Shown here one piece after another: positions 41,871 through 51,252 of a stretch of 53,852 bases of DNA; position 1 is the first letter of the stretch, and each line of letters starts with the position of its first letter. This DNA comes from Aquipseudomonas alcaligenes NBRC 14159 (lineage in GTDB: Bacteria; Pseudomonadota; Gammaproteobacteria; Pseudomonadales; Pseudomonadaceae). The position numbers and the translations under genes are program-made. The DNA lies in assembly GCF_000467105.1 (NCBI RefSeq), contig NZ_BATI01000039.1:1-53852 (forward strand), written 5' to 3'. Below the pieces are notes generated by a model that saw only the letters and a list, made by a program, of their open reading frames with translations, did not search any database and was not told the DNA's origin.

Positions 41871-43559
41871 TCAGGTCGACCAGCGGAACTCGACCACCGC
41901 GCCGCGCCCATCGCTCAGCCAGTGACACTGATCGGTCAACTGGCGGATCAGGCGCAGGCCGCGCCCGCTGAGGCCACCGCTATCCTGCTGTCGCGCCAGC
42001 GCGCTGGCCACATCGAAACCGGCGCCACTGTCCTGCACGCCAATGCGCAGGCGGCCGCCGCCGGCCTCCGGCAGCAGCTCCAGATCGAAGCGCACGAACC
42101 CCTCTGCCAGCGCCTGCAAGCGTTCGCCACGCTCACGGTAGTAGCGGGAAAAGCCCTTGGCGTCGGCCTTGAGCGCCGAATCCAGGCCCAGCACACCATG
42201 CTCCAGCGCGTTCGAGTACAGCTCAGCCAACACCGTGTACAGCGCCCCACCCTGGGCACGCAGGTCGCGCACCTCCATCAGCAGCTGTAGCAGGAACGGC
42301 AGCGGATTGAAACGTTTGAGCGCCTCGGCACGGAACTCGAAGCTGGCCGACCAGTCCAGCGGGCTGCTCTGCCCACTGTCGGAGAAAGCCAGCGGTGGAC
42401 GGCTGAGCATGCCCTCCTCGACCATGCACAGCTCGATCATGCTGACGTCGTCCTGGGCCTCGCCTCGGAAGGCGGCGAGAGCACGCTGGATTTCGTCGAA
42501 CAGGTTCTGCGGCGCGTGCCCGCCATCAAGCACCTGCAACAGGCGTTCCTCACCGAACAGCTGCCCGCGAGTATCACGCGTTTCCAGCACACCGTCAGAG
42601 AGCAGGAACACGCGGTCATTGGGCTGCAGCGGATGAACTTCGTAGGACTCGTTGAACGAGCCCGGCTCCAACACCCCCAATGGCAGATGGCGCGATACCA
42701 GCGGCACGCGCTCGCCCGTGCCCACCCGCAGCAGGTGGCCGTCCGGCAAGCCGCCGTTCCACACTTCCAGCACGCGCCGCTGGAAGCTCAGGTTGAGCAT
42801 GGTGGCGCAGCAGAACACGCCAATCGGGAGGATGCGCTTGAGCTTGGCGTTCATCTCGCGAAGGATCTCCGCCATGGAGAAGCCCTTGGCGGTCATCCCG
42901 TAGAACACCTCGGCCAGCGGCATGGCGCCGATCGCCGCCGGCAGACCGTGGCCGGTAAAGTCGCCGAGCAGCACGTGCATGCCGCCGGAGGGCTTGAACG
43001 CGGCCAGCAGCAGGTCGCCATTGAACAGGGCGAAGGGCGACTGCAGATAGCGGATATTGGCCGCGCTGAGGCAGCCGGAGTGGGCCACCTTGTCGAACAC
43101 CGCCTTGGCCACGCGCTGCTCGGTCATAAGGTGTTCATTGTGCTTGGCGATCAGATCGCGCTGTTGCACCACCGTCTGCTGCAGCCGGCGCAAACGGTCC
43201 ATGGCGCGGATCTTGGCCTCGAGAATGATCGGGTTGTAAGGCTTGGCGAGGAAGTCGTCACCGACCTCCAGACAGCGCACCAGCGCCTCGTTCTCGGTCA
43301 GCGAGGTGAGGAAGATGATCGGCACCAGCGCTTCACCGGCCGCTTCCTTGATTCGCCGGGCGGCATCGAAGCCATCCATCACCGGCATCAGCGCATCCAT
43401 CAGCACCAGCTGCGGGCGCTCCTGCTCGAACAGTCCGACCGCCTCCAGACCATTGCCGGCAGTCAGCACCCGGTGGCCCTGGCGGCTGACGATGGTCGAC
43501 AGCAGCATGCGGTCGGCCGCGCTGTCCTCGGCGATCAGGATGGACAGGCGCCCGGGCAT
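41871..43559 (-). CDS. hsbR: Response regulator HsbR (receiver-PP2C phosphatase-kinase)
   Basis: A 562-residue three-part protein. The receiver domain has Asp 55 (LVLMDALMP). A SpoIIE-type PP2C phosphatase lies at ~180-380 (VLLGDFTGHGLPAAIGAMPL; VFLLSDGVLETRD). The C-terminal GHKL/HATPase domain resembles anti-sigma kinases (YSNALEHGVLG; VQDSGAGFDVASAL). In P. aeruginosa, HsbR dephosphorylates or phosphorylates HsbA according to HptB input. A 103-bp gap precedes hptB. Confidence 0.9.
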   Translation of the reverse strand: MPGRLSILIAEDSAADRMLLSTIVSRQGHRVLTAGNGLEAVGLFEQERPQLVLMDALMPVMDGFDAARRIKEAAGEALVPIIFLTSLTENEALVRCLEVGDDFLAKPYNPIILEAKIRAMDRLRRLQQTVVQQRDLIAKHNEHLMTEQRVAKAVFDKVAHSGCLSAANIRYLQSPFALFNGDLLLAAFKPSGGMHVLLGDFTGHGLPAAIGAMPLAEVFYGMTAKGFSMAEILREMNAKLKRILPIGVFCCATMLNLSFQRRVLEVWNGGLPDGHLLRVGTGERVPLVSRHLPLGVLEPGSFNESYEVHPLQPNDRVFLLSDGVLETRDTRGQLFGEERLLQVLDGGHAPQNLFDEIQRALAAFRGEAQDDVSMIELCMVEEGMLSRPPLAFSDSGQSSPLDWSASFEFRAEALKRFNPLPFLLQLLMEVRDLRAQGGALYTVLAELYSNALEHGVLGLDSALKADAKGFSRYYRERGERLQALAEGFVRFDLELLPEAGGGRLRIGVQDSGAGFDVASALARQQDSGGLSGRGLRLIRQLTDQCHWLSDGRGAVVEFRWST

Positions 43560-43564
43560 GGCAG

Positions 43565-43870
43565 TCAGCCGATCTGGAACAGCTGTTCGAAGTTGGAGAT
43601 GGAGAGGATCTTGCGCACATCCGGGTTGCAGTTGACCAGGCTGATGCGCGCATGGTCGCCACCGGCGTGGTCGCGCAGCAGCAGAAGCATGCCCAGAGCC
43701 GAGCTGTCGAGGTAGGTGGCCCCCTTGAGATCGACCACATAGCGCTTGGGTGTGGCGCTCACCCGCTCATAGGCATCGCGGAATTCCTGATGCGCGGAGA
43801 AATCGAAGCGACCCTGGATATGGATGGTCAGTTCCTGTCCATCGCTCGAGGGCAGCGCGGTGATGGCCAT
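43565..43870 (-). CDS. hsbA: STAS anti-anti-sigma factor HsbA
   Basis: A 101-residue STAS domain with the phospho-Ser loop YLDSSALGML (Ser 56/57; Ser 56 is the site in P. aeruginosa HsbA). Unphosphorylated HsbA binds the anti-sigma factor FlgM and frees FliA; phosphorylated HsbA favours biofilm growth. The start follows AAGGAG. It begins 69 bp after fliJ. Confidence 0.88.
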   Translation of the reverse strand: MAITALPSSDGQELTIHIQGRFDFSAHQEFRDAYERVSATPKRYVVDLKGATYLDSSALGMLLLLRDHAGGDHARISLVNCNPDVRKILSISNFEQLFQIG

Positions 43871-43939
43871 GTAGCACTCCTTGTTTTTTCTTGTGCAGAC
43901 ACAGATTTAGCACCCGCGGATGAGCGCGGCAACCATGCG

Positions 43940-44389
43940 TTAGCCATCATCGCGCTGCGGCAGGCGCTGCGCCAGTTCATCGAGCAGTTTCTGCTCGCGC
44001 TTGTCGGCGGCGGCACGCGCCTCCTCCAGATAGCGCTGCACCAGCTTGCGCAGCCCCTCCACCCGCGCATACCGCTGCTGCCAGGCAGCCCTGGCCTTGT
44101 CGAGATTCTGCCGATGCCAGGCGATGCTCTGCAGCTGCTGGCCGATGGCGGTCTCCAACTGGCTGAGAAAGCGCTGGTAGTTCATCAGCCATTGGCCGGA
44201 GACGCCCTTGCTGCCTTCGCTGATCCACTGCTGCTGGTAGTCGGCGCGGTAGCGCTCCAGCTCGCCCAGCTGCGCCTCGGCCTTGCCCAGCAGGCCCTGA
44301 CAGTGGGCGAGCTGGCGGGCCGCTTCGCGCTCGGCGCGCTCGGCCATCTCGATCACCGGCGCCAGGCGCACGGCACGGCTGTCAGCCAT
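43940..44389 (-). CDS. fliJ: Flagellar export protein FliJ
   Basis: A 149-residue coiled-coil protein (rich in Gln, Arg and Ala, with heptads over most of its length, starting MADSRAVRLAPVIEMAERAE). It links the ATPase FliI to FlhA and escorts chaperones. It starts 3 bp after fliI. Confidence 0.9.
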   Translation of the reverse strand: MADSRAVRLAPVIEMAERAEREAARQLAHCQGLLGKAEAQLGELERYRADYQQQWISEGSKGVSGQWLMNYQRFLSQLETAIGQQLQSIAWHRQNLDKARAAWQQRYARVEGLRKLVQRYLEEARAAADKREQKLLDELAQRLPQRDDG

Positions 44390-44392
44390 CTA

Positions 44393-45751
44393 TCAGGCCT
44401 GCGCCTGCGGATTGAATACCTGCGCCAGCTGGGTCACGCTGTCAGCCATGGACTCGCTCTCGCCCAGGCTCTGACGCAGGTAGCGGGCCATGGCCGGCTG
44501 GCGCGCGATGGCCAGATCGGTGTCGGCATCGCCACCCGGCACATAGGCGCCGACGCTGATCAGGTCGCGGCTCTGCTGGTAGCGCGACCACAGCTGCTTG
44601 AAGCGCTGCGCCTGCTTGAGATGCTCGGGGCTGACCACCTGCGGCATGACCCGACTGATCGACGCCTCGATGTCGATGGCCGGGTAGTGCCCTTCCTCGG
44701 CCAGCCGGCGCGACAGCACGAAGTGGCCGTCGAGCACACCACGGGCGGCGTCGGCGATCGGGTCCTGCTGGTCGTCACCCTCGGAAAGCACGGTGTAGAA
44801 GGCGGTGATCGAGCCGCCGCCCGCCTCCGCATTGCCGGCGCGCTCGACCAGGCGCGGCAGCTTGGCGAATACCGAGGGCGGATAGCCCTTGGTCGCCGGC
44901 GGCTCGCCGATGGCCAGGGCGATCTCGCGCTGGGCCTGGGCGAAACGGGTCAGCGAATCCATCAGCAGCAGGACGTTCTTGCCCTTGTCGCGGAAGTATT
45001 CGGCGATGCGCGTGCAGTACATGGCGGCACGCAGGCGCATCAGCGGCGCGTCGTCGGCCGGCGAGGCGACCACCACCGAGCGCTTGATGCCCTCCTCGCC
45101 GAGGATCTCGTCGATGAACTCCTTGACCTCGCGACCGCGCTCGCCGATCAGGCCGACCACGATGATCTCGGCCTCGGTAAAGCGGGTCATCATGCCCAGC
45201 AGTACCGACTTGCCCACGCCGGTACCGGCGAACAGGCCCAGACGCTGGCCACGGCCGACGGTGAGCAGGCCGTTGATGCTACGGATGCCGACATCCAGCG
45301 GCTCACTGATCGGGTGGCGGTTGAGCGGGTTGATGCTCGGCCCGTCCATCGGCACCCAGTCCTCGGCCTTCATCCCGCCCTTGCCGTCCAGCGCACGACC
45401 GGCACCATCCAGCACACGGCCGAGCATCGACATGCCCATGGGCAAACGGCCGGTATCCGGCAGCGGCACCACGCGGGCGCCAGGGGCGATACCGGCCAGG
45501 CTGCCGACCGGCATCAGGTAGATCTTGCCGGCGGAGAAGCCCATCACCTCGGCCTCCACCTGCACCGGGTGATAGCTGTCGTCGTTGATCACCAGGCACC
45601 GGCTGCCCAGCGCCGCGCGCAGGCCCTCGGCCTCCAGCGTGAGGCCGACCATGCGCAGCAGGCGCCCCTCGACCACCGGCTGGCTGGGTAGATCGATCGC
45701 CTCGGCGTACCCGGCCAGGCGCTTGGCAAAGCTGGTGCGCTCAAGGCGCAT
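44393..45751 (-). CDS. fliI: Flagellum-specific ATPase FliI
   Basis: A 452-residue F1-beta-like ATPase energising export. Walker A is AGTGVGKS at residues 175-182, Walker B is NVLLLMDSLTRFAQAQREI, and the family signature GYPPSVFAKLPRLVERAG follows. ATG 45751 overlaps the end of fliH by 11 bp; the open frame extends 300 bp further back inside fliH but those residues are not protein-like. Confidence 0.95.
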   Translation of the reverse strand: MRLERTSFAKRLAGYAEAIDLPSQPVVEGRLLRMVGLTLEAEGLRAALGSRCLVINDDSYHPVQVEAEVMGFSAGKIYLMPVGSLAGIAPGARVVPLPDTGRLPMGMSMLGRVLDGAGRALDGKGGMKAEDWVPMDGPSINPLNRHPISEPLDVGIRSINGLLTVGRGQRLGLFAGTGVGKSVLLGMMTRFTEAEIIVVGLIGERGREVKEFIDEILGEEGIKRSVVVASPADDAPLMRLRAAMYCTRIAEYFRDKGKNVLLLMDSLTRFAQAQREIALAIGEPPATKGYPPSVFAKLPRLVERAGNAEAGGGSITAFYTVLSEGDDQQDPIADAARGVLDGHFVLSRRLAEEGHYPAIDIEASISRVMPQVVSPEHLKQAQRFKQLWSRYQQSRDLISVGAYVPGGDADTDLAIARQPAMARYLRQSLGESESMADSVTQLAQVFNPQAQA

Positions 45752-46514
45752 CGGGGCTCTCCAGGTCGACCTGGATATCCGCCTCGGGCGGATTGGTGGC
45801 CTGTGCGCGCTGCTGCTCGAACAGCTGCTTGAGGGCCAGGGCCATGCGCGTCTCGACGCTGGCGTCGATGCGGCTTTGCTCAGTTTCGACGCGGCATCCA
45901 CCGGGCTGCAGAGCGTCGTCTTCGAGGATGCGCCAGGTCTCCTCGTGGCGCTCGCGCAGCGCCTTGACCAGCTCGAAGTCCTGCGGGTGCACATGGATGC
46001 GGATGTTCTCCGCGCCCATCGGCAGCAGTTTGAGCGCCTCGCGCAGCACATGGCGGATCTGGCTGGAGTCGGTGGTCAGTTCCCGCTGGATCACCTGGCG
46101 GGTCATCTGGCTGACCAGATCGACCAGACTCTGCTCCAGCTCGCGGTCCTGGCTGGCGATGGGCTCCAGCAGATGCTCCATGAGCGCTTCCAGTTGCGCC
46201 AGCTTGGCGGCCAGCGCAGCGTCGGCCTCCTGCTTGGCCTTCAGCTGGCCAGCGTGGAAACCGTCTTTCTCGCCGGTGGCGAAGCCCTCGTTGTAGGCAT
46301 CCTGGCGGATCGCCTCGACTTCCTCGAGCGTCAGCGGTTTGACGTCCTCGACCGCCACCTCCTCGATCTGCGGCTCAGGCTCGGGCTCGGCCGGTGCCTC
46401 CGGCGCGGGCGCCGGCTCCTCCACCTCGGGATCGAAGCTGGGGATCGCCCAGCGGTCGAAGACCGCCACGTCCTTGGCGCGGATCAGCTCGCTGGGCGCT
46501 TCCTTCGCGGCCAT
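45741..46514 (-). CDS. fliH: Flagellar assembly protein FliH
   Basis: A 257-residue regulator of FliI. The N-terminus is acidic and Pro-rich (EEPAPAPEAPAEPEPEP), then comes a coiled-coil part (NEGFATGEKDGFHAGQLKAK) and a C-terminal domain (VIQRELTTDSSQIRHVLREA, VHPQDFELVKAL) of the FliH/HrpE type. Confidence 0.92.
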   Translation of the reverse strand: MAAKEAPSELIRAKDVAVFDRWAIPSFDPEVEEPAPAPEAPAEPEPEPQIEEVAVEDVKPLTLEEVEAIRQDAYNEGFATGEKDGFHAGQLKAKQEADAALAAKLAQLEALMEHLLEPIASQDRELEQSLVDLVSQMTRQVIQRELTTDSSQIRHVLREALKLLPMGAENIRIHVHPQDFELVKALRERHEETWRILEDDALQPGGCRVETEQSRIDASVETRMALALKQLFEQQRAQATNPPEADIQVDLESPDAP

Positions 46515-46517
46515 GGC

Positions 46518-47534
46518 TTAGATCATCGCCTCGCCGCCGGCACCGCCGAGGACGATCTCGCCGGACTCGGCCATGCGCCGGGCGATGGTGAGGATTTCCT
46601 TCTGCGCCGTTTCCACTTCGCTGACGCGCACCGGCCCCTTGGCTTCCAGATCGTCGCGCAGCAGTTCGGCGGCGCGCTTGGACATGTTCTTGAACACCTT
46701 TTCCTTGATGCCGTCGTCGGCGCCCTTGAGCGCCAGCACCAGCACATCGGAAGACACCTCGCGCAGCAGCGCCTGGATGCCACGGTCGTCGACGTCGGCC
46801 AGGTTATCGAAGACGAACATGAGGTCCTCGATCTGGCTGGACAGGTCCTCGTCGACCTCACGGATGGAGTCCATCAACTGGCCCTCCACCGAGCTGTCGA
46901 GGAAGTTCATGATGTCGGCAGCCCGCTTCACCCCGCCCAGGCTGGCGCGAGTGGTGTTGGCGCTGCCGGAGAACTGCTTCTCGAGAATCTGGTTGAGTTC
47001 CTTGAGCGCGGCCGGCTGCACGGTGTTCAGGGAGGAGACACGCAGGATGATGTCCAGGCGCACCTTGTGATCGAAATGGCTGAGCACCTCGCCCGCCTGG
47101 TCCGGGTCGAGGTAAGCCACGACGATGGCCTGGATCTGCGGGTGCTCGTAGCGGATCACATCGGCCACGGCGCGCGGCTCCATCCACTTGAGGCTGTCCA
47201 GGCCGCTGGTACTGCCACCCAGCAGGATGCGGTCGATCAGGTTGCCGGCCTTGTCCTCGCCCAGCGCCGCGGTGAGCATCTTGCGGATGTAGGCGTCGGA
47301 GCCGACGCCCAGGCTGGTCTGGTCGCCGACGATCTCGACGAACTCGCCCATCACCTGCTCGACCTGCTCGCGCTGCACATTGCGCATACCGGCCATGGCC
47401 ACGCCGACCCTCTGCACTTCCTTCGGCCCGAGGTGGCGCAGCACCTGCGCCGCGTCGGTCTCGCCGAGGGACAGCAGGAGGATGGCGGCCTTGTCGACCC
47501 TGGTCAGCTTGGCAGGAGCACGATTGTCACTCAT
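46518..47534 (-). CDS. fliG: Flagellar motor switch protein FliG
   Basis: A 338-residue C-ring protein that transmits torque. It shows N-terminal KAAILLLSLGETDAAQVLRH, the middle EHPQ motif (RYEHPQIQAIVVAYL), and a C-terminal domain with charged residues facing the stator (LMFVFDNLADVDDRGIQALL; KGADDGIKEKVFKNMSKRA). It overlaps fliF by 8 bp. Confidence 0.96.
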   Translation of the reverse strand: MSDNRAPAKLTRVDKAAILLLSLGETDAAQVLRHLGPKEVQRVGVAMAGMRNVQREQVEQVMGEFVEIVGDQTSLGVGSDAYIRKMLTAALGEDKAGNLIDRILLGGSTSGLDSLKWMEPRAVADVIRYEHPQIQAIVVAYLDPDQAGEVLSHFDHKVRLDIILRVSSLNTVQPAALKELNQILEKQFSGSANTTRASLGGVKRAADIMNFLDSSVEGQLMDSIREVDEDLSSQIEDLMFVFDNLADVDDRGIQALLREVSSDVLVLALKGADDGIKEKVFKNMSKRAAELLRDDLEAKGPVRVSEVETAQKEILTIARRMAESGEIVLGGAGGEAMI

Positions 47535-49314
47535 CGGCGTTGATCCACTCTTTGACTACCTGGGCCACGCGGCCCGGATCTTCCGCCACCAGACTCTTGA
47601 TGGCGTTCAGTTGTGCATCATACCCCTCGGAGGGGCTCGGCAGCAGGATGCTTTGCGGGCCACCAAGGCTGACGCGGTCGGCGGACAGCTCGCCCTCCAG
47701 GCCACCCATGTCGCCCAATTCGATGTCGCCGTCGCCACCCTCGCCCGCAGAACCTTTGCCAGCGTTGGTGATGTTGTTGAGCACCGGGCGCAACACGCCG
47801 AAGACCAGCACCAGGATGAACAGCACGCCGAGAATCTGCTTGATGATGTCCCAGAACCAGGGCTGCGAGTAGAACGGGATCTCGATCATTTCCTCGCCGG
47901 TTTCGGCGGAGAACGGCGCGTTGATCACGCTGACGCTGTCGCCACGGCTGGCGTCGAAACCAACCGAGTCCTGCACCAGGCGGGTAAAGCGCGCCAGGTC
48001 CTCGGCGGCCCAGGGGCTGCGGGTGACTTCGCCGGTTTCGGCGTTGATGCTGACCTTGTCATCCAGCACCACGGCCACCGACAGGCGCTTGAGGCGACCC
48101 TGCTGCTGCTTGGTGTAGCTGATCGAACGGTCCAGCTCGAAGTTGCGCGTGGACTGCTCGCGCTTGTCGGCCGGGTACGGCGCCAGCATCGGCTGACCGG
48201 TGGCCGGGTCGGTGATCTGCGCGCCATTGGCGTCGAGCAGCGGCTGGCCAGGCTGCACCGGCCCCGGCGGCGCAGCCGGAGCGTTGGCCTGCTCGGGAGC
48301 GGCGGCCGCGCCGGGCGGCTGGTTGCTCAGCGCACCCGGCACGCCCTGCGGCGGCAGGCTGCTGGAACGTTGCTCGTTGACCTGCTGCTCGCTGCGCAGC
48401 GCCGGCTGGTCGGGGTTGAACATCTCGGAGGTAGATTCCACCGCACTGAAGTCGACGTCGGCAGACACTTCGGCCTTGTAGCGACCATTGCCCAGTACCG
48501 GCTGCAGGATGTTGTGCACACGCTGGGTGAACAGGCTTTCCATGCGCCGGGTGTAGTCGAACTGCTTGCCGGCCATGGTCAGCTCGGACAGCTCCTGCTG
48601 GTCGGACAGCAGGTTACCCTTCTGGTCGACCACGGTGACCTGCGACTTGGTCAGCTCGGGCACGGAGGTGGCCACCAGGTTGACAATCGCCATCACCTGG
48701 CTCGGCTCCAGGCTGCGCCCCGGATACAGCTCGACCAGCACCGAAGCGGTGGGCTTGCGCTCGTCACGCACGAACACCGAACTCTTCGGGATGGCCAGGT
48801 GGACGCGAGCGCCCTTGACGTTGTTCAGGCTGGAGATGGTGCGTGCCAGTTCGCCTTCCAGGCCGCGACGGTAACGGGTGGCCTCCATGAACTGGCTGGT
48901 GCCCAGGCTCTGCTCCTGGTCGAGTATCTCGAAACCGACGTTACCGTCGCTCGGCGCCACGCCGGCGGCAGCCAGCTTCATGCGCGCCCGGCCGAGGTCT
49001 TCGGACTTGACCAGCAGCGCACCGGAGTTCGGCTCCACGGTGTAGGCGATGTCGGCGGCGTTGAGCGCCTCCATCACCTGGTTGCTGTCCATACCGGCCA
49101 GATTGCCGAGCAACGGCTTGTAGTCCGGCTGCTGCGACCACAGCACCACGGCGAAGCCGATCGCCACGCTGGCAGCCAGACCGACCAGCAGGCCGATCTG
49201 CCGCAGCATGGACATCTCGGAGAGGTTCTCCAGGAAGGCCAGCCCGAACAGCGGCTTCTTCGCCTCGTCGGCGCCGGTGGTGGCGGGTACGTTTGCAGCG
49301 ACTGCTTCAGCCAT
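47527..49314 (-). CDS. fliF: Flagellar MS-ring protein FliF
   Basis: A 595-residue protein forming the MS ring. Membrane helices lie near residues 38-60 (IGLLVGLAASVAIGFAVVLW) and ~495-515 (IIKQILGVLFILVLVFGVLR), with two YscJ-like periplasmic ring domains between them and a C-terminal FliG-binding tail. It starts 15 bp after fliE. Confidence 0.96.
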   Translation of the reverse strand: MAEAVAANVPATTGADEAKKPLFGLAFLENLSEMSMLRQIGLLVGLAASVAIGFAVVLWSQQPDYKPLLGNLAGMDSNQVMEALNAADIAYTVEPNSGALLVKSEDLGRARMKLAAAGVAPSDGNVGFEILDQEQSLGTSQFMEATRYRRGLEGELARTISSLNNVKGARVHLAIPKSSVFVRDERKPTASVLVELYPGRSLEPSQVMAIVNLVATSVPELTKSQVTVVDQKGNLLSDQQELSELTMAGKQFDYTRRMESLFTQRVHNILQPVLGNGRYKAEVSADVDFSAVESTSEMFNPDQPALRSEQQVNEQRSSSLPPQGVPGALSNQPPGAAAAPEQANAPAAPPGPVQPGQPLLDANGAQITDPATGQPMLAPYPADKREQSTRNFELDRSISYTKQQQGRLKRLSVAVVLDDKVSINAETGEVTRSPWAAEDLARFTRLVQDSVGFDASRGDSVSVINAPFSAETGEEMIEIPFYSQPWFWDIIKQILGVLFILVLVFGVLRPVLNNITNAGKGSAGEGGDGDIELGDMGGLEGELSADRVSLGGPQSILLPSPSEGYDAQLNAIKSLVAEDPGRVAQVVKEWINADE

Positions 49315-49329
49315 GTCTCAACTCCACCA

Positions 49330-49662
49330 TTAAACCGGCATCTGCATGATGTCTTGGTAGGCCTGGACCAGCTTGTTGCGCACCTGGGTCATGGCCTGGA
49401 AGGATACGCTGGCCTTCTGCGAAGCGATCATCACATCAGTGATATCGACGCCGCCCTGCCCCATCTCGAAGGCAGTGGCCAACTGGCTGGAAGCCTGCTG
49501 CGTCTCGCTCACCTTGTTCACCGCCTGGCCAAGCATTTCCGAGAAGCTCGGGGCTCCCGGCTCCGGCGCGCTGACCTGTACAGGTTTGATCTTGGCCATG
49601 GCCTCCATCTGCATGGAGCGCATTTCCAACATCAGGCGATTGAATTCGACACCCTGGCTCAT
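49330..49662 (-). CDS. fliE: Flagellar hook-basal body protein FliE
   Basis: A 110-residue small rod protein joining the MS ring to the rod (MSQGVEFNRLMLEMRSMQME; then ITDVMIASQKASVSFQAMTQ and VRNKLVQAYQDIM). ATG 49662 follows GGAGG with ideal spacing; 26 extra residues in the longer open frame would come from the promoter region and are rejected. It is first in the fliEFGHIJ operon. Confidence 0.94.
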   Translation of the reverse strand: MSQGVEFNRLMLEMRSMQMEAMAKIKPVQVSAPEPGAPSFSEMLGQAVNKVSETQQASSQLATAFEMGQGGVDITDVMIASQKASVSFQAMTQVRNKLVQAYQDIMQMPV

Positions 49663-49716
49663 CTTTCCTCCGTCGGCCGCGGTTTTTTGACGCTTCGCGG
49701 CCTTTAGGAGGGTGTT

Positions 49717-49732
49717 TGCAAACGCAATGCCA
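49717..49732 (-). promoter_or_regulatory. sigma-54 promoter candidate for the fliE operon
   Basis: TGGCATTGCGTTTGCA on the - strand, GG-N10-GC. The -12 box lies inside the palindrome GTTTGCAAAC. RNA would start near 49706, 44 nt before the ATG. The -24 end abuts the T-tract of the fleR terminator. Confidence 0.78.
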
Positions 49733-49760
49733 GAAAACAAAGACCCGCACGAGGCGGGCC
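49733..49760 (-). terminator. intrinsic terminator after fleR
   Basis: The stem CCCGC/GCGGG with loop CTCGT (extended to 7 pairs with one G-U) is followed on the - strand by TCTTTGTTTTC. It ends fleSR directly before the fliE promoter. Confidence 0.75.
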
Positions 49761-49782
49761 AATAGGGGAAAAGGAAACCTGT

Positions 49783-49813
49783 AAAAACTACCCATGGGGA
49801 CGCTCGGCCCCCA
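49783..49813 (-). terminator. weaker upstream terminator after fleR
   Basis: TGGGG/CCCCA arms with a 9-nt loop lie just after the fleR stop; TTTTT follows only 7 nt later, so it is at best a helper of the stronger hairpin at 49733-49760. Confidence 0.35.
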
Positions 49814-49817
49814 CTGT

Positions 49818-51248
49818 TCAGCTGGCGTAGAGGTAGGCCTCGACATCCATGCCGGCATCGCGCATCTGCGCCAGCTTGTAACGCAGGGTGCGCGGGCTGA
49901 TGCCCAGACGCTCGGCGGCTTCCTTGCGGCGACCGCGCTCGGCGCGCAGGGTGTCGATGATCATCTGGAACTCGCGGCGACGCAGGTCTTCGCCCAGGGC
50001 GCCGGCGCCCTCGACCACCACGCCCGACTCATCCAGCGGCGGCACGTTGCCGATCGCCGCGGCGGCAGGCGGCGGATTCGCCGCCACCACACTCAGCACC
50101 GGCGTCGGCGCCATGCCGATGGGTGCGGTCAGACACAGATCATGCGGCTGGATCAGCCCGCCCTGCTGCAGGATCAGCGCGCGCTGGATGGCGTTATCCA
50201 GCTCGCGCACGTTGCCCGGCCAGGCATGCGCCACCAGGGCGGCACGGGCCTGAGGGGAAAGCTGCACGGCGGCATGGTTCATTTTTTTGACGTGCTTGGC
50301 CAACAGGCGCTCGGCCAACGGCAGAATATCGGCGGGACGCTCGCGCAACGCGCGCCAGGCCAGCGGGAACACCGACAGGCGATAGTAGAGGTCTTCACGG
50401 AAGCGCCCGGCCGCCACCTCGCCGGCCAGGTCGCGGTTGGTGGTGGCCAGCACGCGGATGTCCAGGTTGATCGGCTTGCGCGCGCCAACCCGCTCCACTT
50501 CACGCTCCTGCAGTACGCGCAGGAGCTTGGCCTGCAGTCCCAGCGGCATCTCGGAAATCTCGTCCAGCAGAATGGTGCCGCCATCGGCCAGCTCGAACTT
50601 GCCCGGCTGCGCGGCAATGGCACCGGTGAAGGCGCCCTTCTCATGGCCGAACAGGGTGGCCTCGAGCATGTTGTCGGGAATCGCCGCACAGTTGATGGCG
50701 ATGAAGGGGCCGTCAGCGCGCTTGGACTGCTGATGGATGTAGCGGGCCAGCACTTCCTTGCCGGTGCCGGACTCGCCGGAAATCAGCACGGTGGAATCAC
50801 TCCTGGCCACCCGTGCAGCCAGCTCCAGCAGCTGCTGACTGGCTGGCTCGCAGGCTACCGGCCCCTCACCCGCGTCAGCCTGGACGCGCCCCAGCGCATG
50901 ACGCGCTACCAGATCCAGCAGGGTGCGCGGCTCGAACGGCTTGACTAGGTAATCGGCGGCGCCCTGGCGGATGGCATCGACGGCACGCTCGACGGCGCCA
51001 TAGGCGGTCATCAGCAGCACCGGCAACTGCGGGTAGCGGGCGCGAATCAGGCCCAGCAACTGGTGACCGTCCATGCCCGGCATGTTGACGTCGCTGATCA
51101 CCAGGCTGAACGCCTCTTCGCCCAGCGCGGCAACGGCATCCTCGGCGCATTCCACGGCACGGAACTCATGCCCGCCGATCATCAGCGTATCGGCAAGGGC
51201 CTCGCGCAGCGCGCGGTCGTCTTCGACCAGCAGAACCTTGGCAGTCAT
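49818..51248 (-). CDS. fleR: Sigma-54 response regulator FleR
   Basis: A 476-residue activator of basal-body and hook genes. The receiver has Asp 53 (VISDVNMPGMDG). The AAA+ domain follows with GESGTGKEVLARYIH, the sigma-54 contact loop GAFTGA and Walker B GGTILLDEISEMP. The C-terminal Fis-type helix-turn-helix is GRRKEAAERLGISPRTLRYK. It starts 4 bp after fleS. Confidence 0.95.
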   Translation of the reverse strand: MTAKVLLVEDDRALREALADTLMIGGHEFRAVECAEDAVAALGEEAFSLVISDVNMPGMDGHQLLGLIRARYPQLPVLLMTAYGAVERAVDAIRQGAADYLVKPFEPRTLLDLVARHALGRVQADAGEGPVACEPASQQLLELAARVARSDSTVLISGESGTGKEVLARYIHQQSKRADGPFIAINCAAIPDNMLEATLFGHEKGAFTGAIAAQPGKFELADGGTILLDEISEMPLGLQAKLLRVLQEREVERVGARKPINLDIRVLATTNRDLAGEVAAGRFREDLYYRLSVFPLAWRALRERPADILPLAERLLAKHVKKMNHAAVQLSPQARAALVAHAWPGNVRELDNAIQRALILQQGGLIQPHDLCLTAPIGMAPTPVLSVVAANPPPAAAAIGNVPPLDESGVVVEGAGALGEDLRRREFQMIIDTLRAERGRRKEAAERLGISPRTLRYKLAQMRDAGMDVEAYLYAS

Positions 51249-51252
51249 GGGC

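Noticed and set aside
49779..49791. CTGTAAAAACTAC as a second LexA box
   Set aside because: Only the left half-site is present; the ACAG half is missing.
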